DNA from: a virus
Virus record (IMG/VR): IMGVR_UViG_3300020198_000118
Coordinates: 1 to 22,024 of that record
Length of the DNA: 22,024 nt
Reading direction: 5' to 3' (one strand)
Part shown: piece after piece, positions 14,064 through 18,798 of the stretch
How positions within the stretch are numbered: the stretch's first letter is position 1
How the letters are laid out: each line of letters begins with the position of its first letter
The notes under the pieces: model-generated
The model's database searches: none
What the model was told of the DNA's origin: nothing
What the model saw: the letters and a program-made list of their open reading frames with translations, nothing else
Position numbers and translations under genes: made by a program

Positions 14064-14269
14064 CAGCACTCCTCCCTGTCGAGAATGTCGATCACGTCGT
14101 CCAGCACCATGCTCACGCGCACCATCGCTGGATGATCGGAGCGCGGATCCTCGTCGTACACGTAGTCGATGAGCCCCGCGGCCTCGTGGTCGGCCCACTC
14201 CATCCGCCGGCGCTCGAGGTAGCGGTTGGGGGCGAAGTAGCGGAAGTCGGGCGAGACTGGGATGACCAT
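14063..14269 (-). CDS. Hypothetical protein (68 aa)
   Basis: ATG 14269 overlaps the upstream stop (TGATG) and has GGAAGAG before it. The product starts MVIPVSPDFRYFAPNRYLER and ends VLDDVIDILDREEC; it is acidic at the C-terminus and probably small and globular. No family is recognised. The overlaps at both ends make it a credible operon member. Confidence 0.6.
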   Translation of the reverse strand: MVIPVSPDFRYFAPNRYLERRRMEWADHEAAGLIDYVYDEDPRSDHPAMVRVSMVLDDVIDILDREEC

Positions 14270-14400
14270 CACTGAAACTCTTCCGGGCAGACCTCTCGGA
14301 AGAAGCGCTCTTCGCACGCCACGGTATGCGGCTGCGGTCCGCTGTTGTGGCCTAGAGCGCAGACGTGGCACGAGCAACCGCAGCACTTATGGACTTCCAT
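14269..14400 (-). CDS. Cys-rich mini-protein (43 aa)
   Basis: The ATG overlaps the stop of the serine recombinase gene (TGATG at 14398-14402), and the frame ends exactly at the next gene start. The product starts MEVHKCCGCSCHVCALGHNS and carries further Cys residues in VACEERFFREVC. Seven cysteines and several histidines in 43 residues suggest metal binding. No family is recognised. Overlap at both ends supports it being real. Confidence 0.55.
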   Translation of the reverse strand: MEVHKCCGCSCHVCALGHNSGPQPHTVACEERFFREVCPEEFQ

Positions 14401-15065
14401 CAAGCGCTCGCCTTCAGGATCTGATGGATCGTCGCCGGCGCGAACGGCTGACCATTGCGAGCCCTATGTCCCTCGTGCTCGAGCTCGCGTGCGATACCGC
14501 GGATGCTGCGACCGTCGGCAGCGAGCCGCTTGATCGCGCGGATGATGGCCTGCTCCGGTTCTAAGGACTGCAGCCGATCGCCGATCAGGTTGAACCCGTA
14601 CGGGATCTTCCCCGAGTACCGCCGCCCCTTCGCCTTCAGCTGCGCGAGCGCGTCCTTCGTCTTCTCCGACACCAGTACTCGGTAGTGCTCGGCGAGCGCG
14701 GCGTGGATCGTCGTCATCAGGAGCCCGTTCGAGCTCGTGATGTCGATGCGACCCTCGTTGACGGCGTGGACGTCGATGCCCTTCTTCGCGAGGAGCCGCA
14801 CCTGGTGGAGGACAGCTTCCGTGTCGCGCGCGAAGCGATCGAGGTGGTAGACGATCACGACCTTCGCGTTGCACTCGGCGCACGCGCAGTGGATCTGGTG
14901 GAAGCGGTCGCGGTCGCCGCCAGACACACCGTCGTCGCGGATGACGTGCAAGAGATCTGCGCCGATCTTCTCGGCGTAAGCACGGCAGTGCTGCTCCTGC
15001 GTCTCGAGCGACACCTGCTTCGCGCCGGACTCCTTGGAGCGACGGACGTAGATGATGGCGTTCAT
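14400..15065 (-). CDS. Serine recombinase (resolvase/invertase-type)
   Basis: I chose ATG 15065 (221 aa), which overlaps the upstream stop (ATGA) and follows GGGAG. The catalytic domain is clear: IYVRRSKESG with nucleophile Ser10 and Arg8, LETQEQHCRAYA, RDDGVSGGDRDRF (43-55), and YHLDRFARD (73-81) with the catalytic Arg residues. A Recombinase domain follows (GKIPYGFNL ... ILKAS, about 152-220). Large serine integrases continue with a zinc ribbon and coiled coil, which are absent here. It could invert or resolve DNA, or be a short integrase-like enzyme. It shares the genome with a complete tyrosine integrase. Confidence 0.9.
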   Translation of the reverse strand: MNAIIYVRRSKESGAKQVSLETQEQHCRAYAEKIGADLLHVIRDDGVSGGDRDRFHQIHCACAECNAKVVIVYHLDRFARDTEAVLHQVRLLAKKGIDVHAVNEGRIDITSSNGLLMTTIHAALAEHYRVLVSEKTKDALAQLKAKGRRYSGKIPYGFNLIGDRLQSLEPEQAIIRAIKRLAADGRSIRGIARELEHEGHRARNGQPFAPATIHQILKASA

Positions 15066-15214
15066 GAGTTGAGCTCCCTGTTCGCGCGGCGGCAGCCGCC
15101 GCAGGTGACCTGCTCCCACGACTGCGTGTAGTGCAGTGGCTCGACGGGCGTCGAGTACGGATTGCACAGCGGCCGGATGTCGCCGCCTTTTGAGTACAGG
15201 AAGTGAATGACCAT
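15062..15214 (-). CDS. Small zinc-knuckle-like phage protein (50 aa)
   Basis: ATG 15214 follows AAGGTGACTGAC. The product includes SKGGDIRPLCNP and HYTQSWEQVTCGGCRRAN. The pattern of one Cys, then HYT...VTCxxCr, is common in small phage proteins of unknown role and would bind one zinc. The gene ends overlapping the serine recombinase start. Confidence 0.65.
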   Translation of the reverse strand: MVIHFLYSKGGDIRPLCNPYSTPVEPLHYTQSWEQVTCGGCRRANRELNS

Positions 15215-15227
15215 GTCAGTCACCTTC

Positions 15228-15252
15228 TCACGCCAGCGAGACGTTGTCAAGA
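15228..15252 (-). promoter_or_regulatory. Recurrent TTGACAACGTCTCG element, copy B
   Basis: Minus strand: CTTGACAACGTCTCGCTGGC, ending with the TGA stop of the 92-residue gene and 14 nt upstream of the next ATG. No good -10 box follows. Confidence 0.55.
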
Positions 15253-15506
15253 GACAATTTCTCGATGACGGCTTCTTTCGCCAGCAGCCACTCAAGCGGG
15301 TTGTCGGACGGATCCGTGTCCGTCTCACGCAGCCGCACGCGCCGCTCGAACTTGGCGGTGCCGAAGAGCACCAGCTTGCGAGCCTCGCGGTTTGCGGTGG
15401 TCGTCGGGTGCTCTGGGGACTGCTTGATCGGAGCTCCTCGCAGGCGCGCGTGCTTCTCGAGCCAGCGGGTCCGGTGGAACGGATCGCGCGTGTGATTGTG
15501 CGCCAT
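15228..15506 (-). CDS. Hypothetical protein (92 aa)
   Basis: ATG 15506 overlaps the previous stop (TGATG). The product is basic: HTRDPFHRTRWLEKHARLRG, then LVLFGTAKFERRVRLRE and NPLEWLLAKEAVIEKLSLDN. No family is recognised. Its last codons (LSLDNVSLA) are copy B of the recurrent TTGACAACGTCTCG element, so coding and regulatory sequence overlap here. Confidence 0.6.
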   Translation of the reverse strand: MAHNHTRDPFHRTRWLEKHARLRGAPIKQSPEHPTTTANREARKLVLFGTAKFERRVRLRETDTDPSDNPLEWLLAKEAVIEKLSLDNVSLA

Positions 15507-15703
15507 CAGCGAACCGCCGGCGGCAGAATGTACGTGTGGACCGCGCGATCGAGCTCACGCAGGCGCTCGAGGAAGGCCTTCGCCTCGGCCTCCGTTTCGA
15601 ACTGCATGATCGTGGTGCATTCGTTCGGCGGATCCGTGACGACGTTCCAGAGGCGCTCATGGAAGAGTCTCGTGCGGCGCTGCTGCTGGTGCCAAGTAGC
15701 CAT
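15506..15703 (-). CDS. Hypothetical protein (65 aa), first gene of the leftward operon
   Basis: ATG 15703 has GGAGGG upstream and lies only about 25 nt from a good promoter. The product contains RLWNVVTDPPNECTTIMQFE and TEAEAKAFLERLRELDRAVH, a strand-helix pattern with a C-terminal strand. It may be a small ferredoxin-like or RNA/DNA-binding fold, but I cannot name a family. Confidence 0.6.
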   Translation of the reverse strand: MATWHQQQRRTRLFHERLWNVVTDPPNECTTIMQFETEAEAKAFLERLRELDRAVHTYILPPAVR

Positions 15704-15726
15704 TGACTTAGCCCTCCACGCCGCCG

Positions 15727-15755
15727 ACCATACGCGTCCGGCGAGACGTTGTCAA
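15727..15755 (-). promoter_or_regulatory. Strong leftward promoter embedded in copy C of the recurrent element
   Basis: Minus strand: TTGACA (15755-15750), exactly 17 nt, TATGGT (15732-15727). The -35 box and spacer form copy C of the recurrent element (TTGACAACGTCTCGCCGG, within 15733-15757). It should drive the operon from the 65-residue gene through the serine recombinase. Confidence 0.65.
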
Positions 15756-15768
15756 TTGTTTTCTTGTC

Positions 15769-15788
15769 CACTCCTACCCTCGACCTAC
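15769..15788 (+). repeat. Direct repeat flanking attP, left copy (candidate integrase arm site)
   Basis: CACTCCTACCCTCGACCTAC. The same sequence with one inserted T occurs at 15979-15999, on the other side of the tRNA-like core and in the same orientation. Confidence 0.65.
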
Positions 15789-15885
15789 AGTCGGTCCGGG
15801 ACCTCCGATGGTTTACTGGGATTTTCTGGGACAGTGGGCCATCGGCCGTCGAGGCCTGAAACCGGACCTAACTACGCGGTGGATT

Positions 15886-15932
15886 TGGTGAGCCGTCTGG
15901 GACTCGAACCCAGGACCCCCTGATTAAAAGTC
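15886..15932 (-). other. attP: attP core: 3' half of tRNA-Lys(UUU)
   Basis: The minus strand reads as the 3' part of a tRNA from the anticodon loop (CTTTTAA, anticodon UUU) through variable loop and T-arm (CTGGG-TTCGAGT-CCCAG) to ACGGCTCACCA. The 5' half (acceptor strand, D-arm) is missing, and the bases upstream do not complete the anticodon stem, so it is not a functional tRNA gene. Temperate phages that integrate into tRNA genes carry exactly such a 3' segment to restore the host tRNA. The integrase gene is about 300 bp away. Confidence 0.85.
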
Positions 15933-15945
15933 CTAAGGCTCCGAT

Positions 15946-15962
15946 GTTCACGTATCGTGAAC
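15946..15962. repeat. Inverted repeat beside the attP core
   Basis: GTTCACG-TAT-CGTGAAC, perfect 7-bp arms. It lies 14 bp from the tRNA-like core. TGAACAC recurs at 15958 and 15975. It may bind integrase, excisionase or a host factor. Confidence 0.5.
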
Positions 15963-15978
15963 ACGCGGACTTACTGAA

Positions 15979-15999
15979 CACTCCTACCCTTCGACCTAC
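15979..15999 (+). repeat. Direct repeat flanking attP, right copy (candidate integrase arm site)
   Basis: CACTCCTACCCTTCGACCTAC, a 20-of-21 match to 15769-15788. It overlaps the 3' end of the lipoprotein gene by 4 nt. Confidence 0.65.
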
Positions 16000-16223
16000 T
16001 CTTTGCGATACCCCTTCGCCACCATGCAGTTGTGGAAGACGTACGCGGTGCCGAATCCACCGGGGTGCGCCATGGCCTGCTGGTTGTTGCACTCGGCGAC
16101 GTCGCGGTCGAACGATGTGTAGTTGCCGTCCGGCCGAGAGTAGGTCGGCGTCGCGCAGCCCCAGATCGCTAGGGCGAGAATCGCGGCGTAGAGGACGAGT
16201 GCCCAGCGTCGATTGATCGTCAT
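15996..16223 (-). CDS. Small phage lipoprotein
   Basis: This 75-residue protein has a lipoprotein signal: Arg-Arg at 5-6, hydrophobic WALVLYAAILALAIWGC with Cys23 as the likely lipidation site. The Trp at -2 makes the lipobox imperfect. The mature part has Cys45 and Cys66 (DVAECNNQ and FHNCMVAKGYRK), a layout common in small phage and bacterial lipoproteins. Its ribosome site (GAGGAGG) lies inside the integrase 3' end, so it is coupled to the integrase and may be made in lysogens. Position between int and attP suggests a lysogenic-conversion gene, for example superinfection exclusion; this is inference. Confidence 0.7.
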   Translation of the reverse strand: MTINRRWALVLYAAILALAIWGCATPTYSRPDGNYTSFDRDVAECNNQQAMAHPGGFGTAYVFHNCMVAKGYRKE

Positions 16224-16225
16224 GA

Positions 16226-17296
16226 TCAGTCCTCCTCGAGCAGCGAGACCGCGCGCTGTGCGGCGCGCAGGTTCGCCGGCACGTACTCACGGGTCATGGT
16301 CAACGACGAGTGGCCCAGCAGATCCTGCACCGTCGCCGGATCCGCTCCTCTGGTGAAGAGCTCACGCGCGAACGTCACACGGAGATCGTGTCGCCAGAGC
16401 TTCGGCAGCCCGAGCTCCTCCCGCGCGTGCGCCCATCGTCGGCGCAGCATGGTGTCGCTGGTCTCGGTGAACACGCGTCCCGCGGTCTTCGGCCCGAGCT
16501 CCTGCAGGATGTCGAACGCCCGCTTGTTGAACGGGATCGTGCGGTCCTTGCCCTTCGAGTAGTACGTGAACACGCGCGCGACGAAGTCGATCCGCTCCCA
16601 CTCGAGATCGAGCACGACCTGTTTCCTGACGCCGAGGTTGAAGAGGAGTTCGGCCTTCAGGCGCTCACGGCGGTAGGTGCCGTCTGGCCCTTCGATCGCG
16701 GCGTACAGCTGCTCACGCGACGGCTTCGAGATCGCCGTGCGCGTGCGCTTCGGCTCCGGGTAGCGCGTGACCAGATCGCGGACGGCGGGGTTGTGGTCGA
16801 TGAGCGGTGGCCGCTGCTTCATGCACCACGAGAAGAACGCGGAGAGGTACGCGAGATCGCGGTTGACCGTCGCGCCGCTGATGATGCGGCCGTGCGCTCC
16901 GGCCACTTTACACTTCTTCTTGGCGCACGCGTGACACCAGCGCTGCGCCTTGCGCCAGGCTTTGTACTCCTCGACGTCGCGCGAGGTGATGGACGTGAGC
17001 GCGCGGTCGCCGAGGTGCCGGGAGATCAGCTTCCACGAGTGCTGCTCGCTCCACCGATCGGCGCGGTGGCTCGGGATCACGACCTCGGCGAGGTAGCGCG
17101 TGGCCGCTGACCCGAAGAGCGTCTGGCGGATCCGCGTGCGCTCGCCGGTCGCGCCGACTTCCTGCTTCTTCTTCCACAGAGCCTCGAGGGCAGCCCGCTG
17201 GTTGTCGAAGCCAGCCTGCTCGTACAGGCGACCGCGGTGCTTGAACCGATACTTGAACGAGCCGCGGTGGAAGTAGACGTTCTGGTGCTTCTTCAT
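16226..17296 (-). CDS. int: Tyrosine integrase
   Basis: This 356-residue phage integrase has all catalytic residues visible: Arg224 (LGVRKQVVLDLEW), Lys248 or Lys250 (YSKGKDRTIPF), His303 and Arg306 (WRHDLRVTFA), His329 (LLGHSSLTMT) and nucleophile Tyr338 (TREYV). The N-terminal arm-binding part includes VYFHRGSFKYRFKHRGR, and the core-binding helices lie around 60-180. Unusual is a Cys-rich insert, CHACAKKKC (121-129), within the core-binding domain, possibly zinc-binding. The start overlaps the upstream HTH gene (ATGA). It should recombine the tRNA-Lys attP core with attB. Confidence 0.95.
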   Translation of the reverse strand: MKKHQNVYFHRGSFKYRFKHRGRLYEQAGFDNQRAALEALWKKKQEVGATGERTRIRQTLFGSAATRYLAEVVIPSHRADRWSEQHSWKLISRHLGDRALTSITSRDVEEYKAWRKAQRWCHACAKKKCKVAGAHGRIISGATVNRDLAYLSAFFSWCMKQRPPLIDHNPAVRDLVTRYPEPKRTRTAISKPSREQLYAAIEGPDGTYRRERLKAELLFNLGVRKQVVLDLEWERIDFVARVFTYYSKGKDRTIPFNKRAFDILQELGPKTAGRVFTETSDTMLRRRWAHAREELGLPKLWRHDLRVTFARELFTRGADPATVQDLLGHSSLTMTREYVPANLRAAQRAVSLLEED

Positions 17297-17613
17297 TTCT
17301 TCTTCGTCATGAGCTCAATCGCATCGATCTTGTCCCACTCGCCCTTCTCGGCGAGCTCACGGATCAGCCGAATGCAGCGGTCGCACTTTGTGAATCGACG
17401 GTCCCTCCGACCAGCACTGGCGTTCAGATCCTTACGGCGATATCTCTCCATAAGCGGACCGAGGACGACGCTAGCGGGCACGCCGTCCCGCCTCCAATTG
17501 CTCGCGCGCGTACGACTGACTCCATGACGTAAACGCTCCTCGGAGCCAAAAATCTCCACGGCGAGCTCGTACGGGACTCGCACGGAGTAGTGCGCCTCCG
17601 TCTTTCTCTTCAC
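17293..17613 (-). CDS. HTH DNA-binding protein upstream of int (repressor/Cro-like)
   Basis: This 106-residue protein starts at GTG 17613. Residues about 15-55 (YELAVEIFGSEERLRHGVSR then TRASNWRRDGVPASVVLGPL) look like a Cro/YdaS-type helix-turn-helix, where recognition helices are followed by NWRRDGVP. The C-terminal half is basic with KCDRCIRLIRELAEKG. It is divergent from the excisionase-like gene across a 236-bp region, which is the arrangement of a lysis/lysogeny switch, and it shares its transcript with int. Whether it is the repressor, a Cro-like protein or an int regulator cannot be told from sequence. Confidence 0.65.
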   Translation of the reverse strand: MKRKTEAHYSVRVPYELAVEIFGSEERLRHGVSRTRASNWRRDGVPASVVLGPLMERYRRKDLNASAGRRDRRFTKCDRCIRLIRELAEKGEWDKIDAIELMTKKK

Positions 17614-17748
17614 CGCCCGCTATTCTGGGCAGGTGATGTCCAAGTTTTGTGACGCTTACATCCACCGATTTCCCCGAAAAACCTTTCCTCGTGCAGCGTC
17701 ATTGGACTATTGTTCGGAGGCGTTGTCCATAGAGTTTGAACATCGATC

Positions 17749-17778
17749 TTGACAGCGATAAGGAAAGTGAGCGATGAT
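17749..17778 (+). promoter_or_regulatory. Rightward promoter for the excisionase-like gene
   Basis: TTGACA (17749-17754), 18 nt, GATGAT (17773-17778). The -35 is perfect and the -10 is moderate. Its TCTTGACAGCG context resembles the recurrent element. The leader to the start codon is about 65 nt. Confidence 0.45.
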
Positions 17779-17810
17779 GCTCCACCAAACAGACGACGAG
17801 CAGTGCCGTA

Positions 17811-17827
17811 CCGCCGGGTTCCGGCGG
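17811..17827 (+). other. Leader hairpin before the excisionase-like gene
   Basis: CCGCCGG-GTT-CCGGCGG, 7-bp perfect stem, in the 5' leader. No T-run follows. It may modulate translation or partially stop transcription. Confidence 0.4.
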
Positions 17828-17849
17828 GACCCCTAGCGAGGCCAATGTC

Positions 17850-18113
17850 ATGAGCGAAGTTTTCCGCACTGAGAATCTCCTCCTTGAGACCGTGTCACTC
17901 GCCGAGGCCGCAAAGATCTACGGCACCACGCCGAAGAATCTGCGCAACAAGCTCGCGCGCAACGAGAACGACTTCGGCGCGATCAAGGTGCTGGGCCGCT
18001 GGCGCGTGTACAAGGTGGCCGTCCAAGCAGCCTTGGTGCCAAAGTCGCCCAGCGGAGAAGTCTTCGTTTTTGTTCGCGGGATCCGCGCGAAGCTCGTGCC
18101 GATCCCCGATTGA
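17850..18113 (+). CDS. Excisionase-like HTH protein
   Basis: This 87-residue protein has a MerR/excisionase-type winged HTH: VSLAEAAKIYGTTPKNLRNK followed by LGRWRVYKVAVQ, the usual place of the wing in HTH_17/Xis proteins. The C-terminal part (GEVFVFVRGIRAKLVPIP) is beta-like. Small proteins of this type next to integrase genes are recombination directionality factors or early regulators. It diverges from int. Its stop codon lies inside the first of two perfect palindromes. A direct Xis role is inferred. Confidence 0.65.
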   Translation: MSEVFRTENLLLETVSLAEAAKIYGTTPKNLRNKLARNENDFGAIKVLGRWRVYKVAVQAALVPKSPSGEVFVFVRGIRAKLVPIPD

Positions 18114-18136
18114 CCGGTCAAGCTCTGACCGGTCAA
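18110..18136. promoter_or_regulatory. Twin TGACCGGTCA palindromes / 11-bp hairpin
   Basis: TTGACCGGTCAA (18110-18121) and TGACCGGTCA (18126-18135) are both perfect palindromes, centres 15 bp apart. Together they also form an 11-bp stem with a 5-nt loop. The tail is TTAACC, not a U-run. Tandem palindromes fit a dimeric repressor operator; the hairpin fits an RNA stop signal. About 85 further bp to 18220 hold no gene, only copy G of the recurrent element and a weak TTGACT that could be a -35. Confidence 0.6.
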
Positions 18137-18187
18137 TTAACCACTGCACTCTTTTCCTTTTGACTCTTGGTGAGTGAAATGAGATGC

Positions 18188-18212
18188 TCTTGTCAACGTG
18201 CAAGAGACAGGA
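18188..18212 (+). promoter_or_regulatory. Recurrent element, copy G, joined to a ribosome site
   Basis: CTTGTCAACGTGCAAGAGAC followed by AGGAGG. It contains CTCTTG-N8-CAAGAG as an inverted repeat and matches copy F (20058-20082) at 22 of 25 positions. Confidence 0.5.
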
Positions 18213-18220
18213 GGTCGCGG

Positions 18221-18394
18221 ATGAACGAGATCAAGGCGCAGTACCTCGCCGCGCTCGAGGCCGGCGACATCATCACAGCTGGTGAGATCGCGCTCGCGCA
18301 CCCCGAGTTCCGGCTCGCCAGGTTCGTCGACATCCCGGTCGATCTCGAGCTCACCGACACTGGCCGCGCCGCGTGCGAGGCAGAGCGATCTTGA
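18221..18394 (+). CDS. Hypothetical protein (57 aa)
   Basis: ATG 18221 follows CAGGAGG at good distance. The product (NEIKAQYLAALEAGDIITAG, then ALAHPEFRLARFVDIPVDLE) is a helical small protein with an acidic tail. No family is recognised. Its TGA stop lies inside copy D of the recurrent element and overlaps the likely start of the next gene. Confidence 0.6.
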   Translation: MNEIKAQYLAALEAGDIITAGEIALAHPEFRLARFVDIPVDLELTDTGRAACEAERS

Positions 18395-18413
18395 CAACGT
18401 CTCGTTGGGTTCA
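18389..18413 (+). promoter_or_regulatory. Recurrent TTGACAACGTCTCG element, copy D
   Basis: TCTTGACAACGTCTCGTTGG, at the junction of two genes. It contains the stop codon of the first and a possible TTG start of the second. There is no -10 box at the right distance. Confidence 0.55.
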
Positions 18414-18798
18414 GGTGTCACCGGAGGAGTTTCTCGAGGCACGCAACCAGTCCACGAGGCTCGGCTTCCTCACGCCGTGCGAGCCGCTCGACCTGAAGGA
18501 ACATCTGCTCATGGTGTCGCGCGATCGTCGCGTGGGCTTCGCGATCTCTCCGCAGGGTGACCTGCAGAGCGTGTTCAACAACGGCGGTCCTCGTGGTGCC
18601 GATGCTGACGCAGTGCGTGAGGCCGTCGCCCTTGGCGCGCGAACGTGCGACATCTACGACGGCTTCTTGAGAGGGTTCTACGGCCGCTTCGGCTTCGTCG
18701 AGGTGAGCCGTGTGCCGTTCGATCCGACGCTCGCGCCGGCCACGTGGGACTACACGACGTACGGCACGCCCGACGTCGTCTTTATGCGGCGTGACTGA
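18391..18798 (+). CDS. GNAT-like acetyltransferase family protein
   Basis: I place the start at TTG 18391, overlapping the upstream TGA; GTG 18373 and GTG 18415 are in-frame alternatives. The protein contains VSPEEFLEARNQSTRLGFLT, GDLQSVFNNGGPRGADADAV, GARTCDIYDGFLRGFYGRFG and WDYTTYGTPDVVFM. This pattern (a NNGG acetyl-CoA-binding-like loop, then YDGFLxxFYxRFGF) is that of a GNAT-like family often found in phages and toxin-like loci. The substrate is unknown. Its stop is overlapped by 8 nt with the next start (GTGACTGA). A role in modifying a host protein, small molecule or DNA base is possible. Confidence 0.6.
   Translation: MTTSRWVQVSPEEFLEARNQSTRLGFLTPCEPLDLKEHLLMVSRDRRVGFAISPQGDLQSVFNNGGPRGADADAVREAVALGARTCDIYDGFLRGFYGRFGFVEVSRVPFDPTLAPATWDYTTYGTPDVVFMRRD

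Larger units (their letters stand above)
17614..17849. promoter_or_regulatory. Divergent control region (candidate genetic switch)
   Basis: 236 bp lie between the leftward HTH-int operon and the rightward excisionase-like gene. It contains a rightward promoter (listed separately), a degenerate copy of the recurrent element on the minus strand (TGGACAACGCCTCCG, about 17714-17728) and a hairpin. No clear leftward -10/-35 pair was found. Confidence 0.5.

Noticed and set aside
14464-14883. 139-codon minus frame inside the serine recombinase
   Set aside because: Out-of-frame shadow with an Arg-rich product; the recombinase frame has all catalytic motifs.
15325-15771. 148-codon minus frame starting in copy C of the recurrent element
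   Set aside because: It overlaps two genes that are coupled by TGATG and have good ribosome sites, and its start lies upstream of the predicted promoter.
15886-15960. Complete tRNA gene
   Set aside because: The T-arm, anticodon loop and CCA end are present, but there is no D-arm and no full acceptor or anticodon stem partner.
15886-15999. Prophage end (attL/attR) next to host DNA
   Set aside because: Clear phage genes continue on both sides, and arm-like repeats flank the core, as expected for attP in a viral genome.
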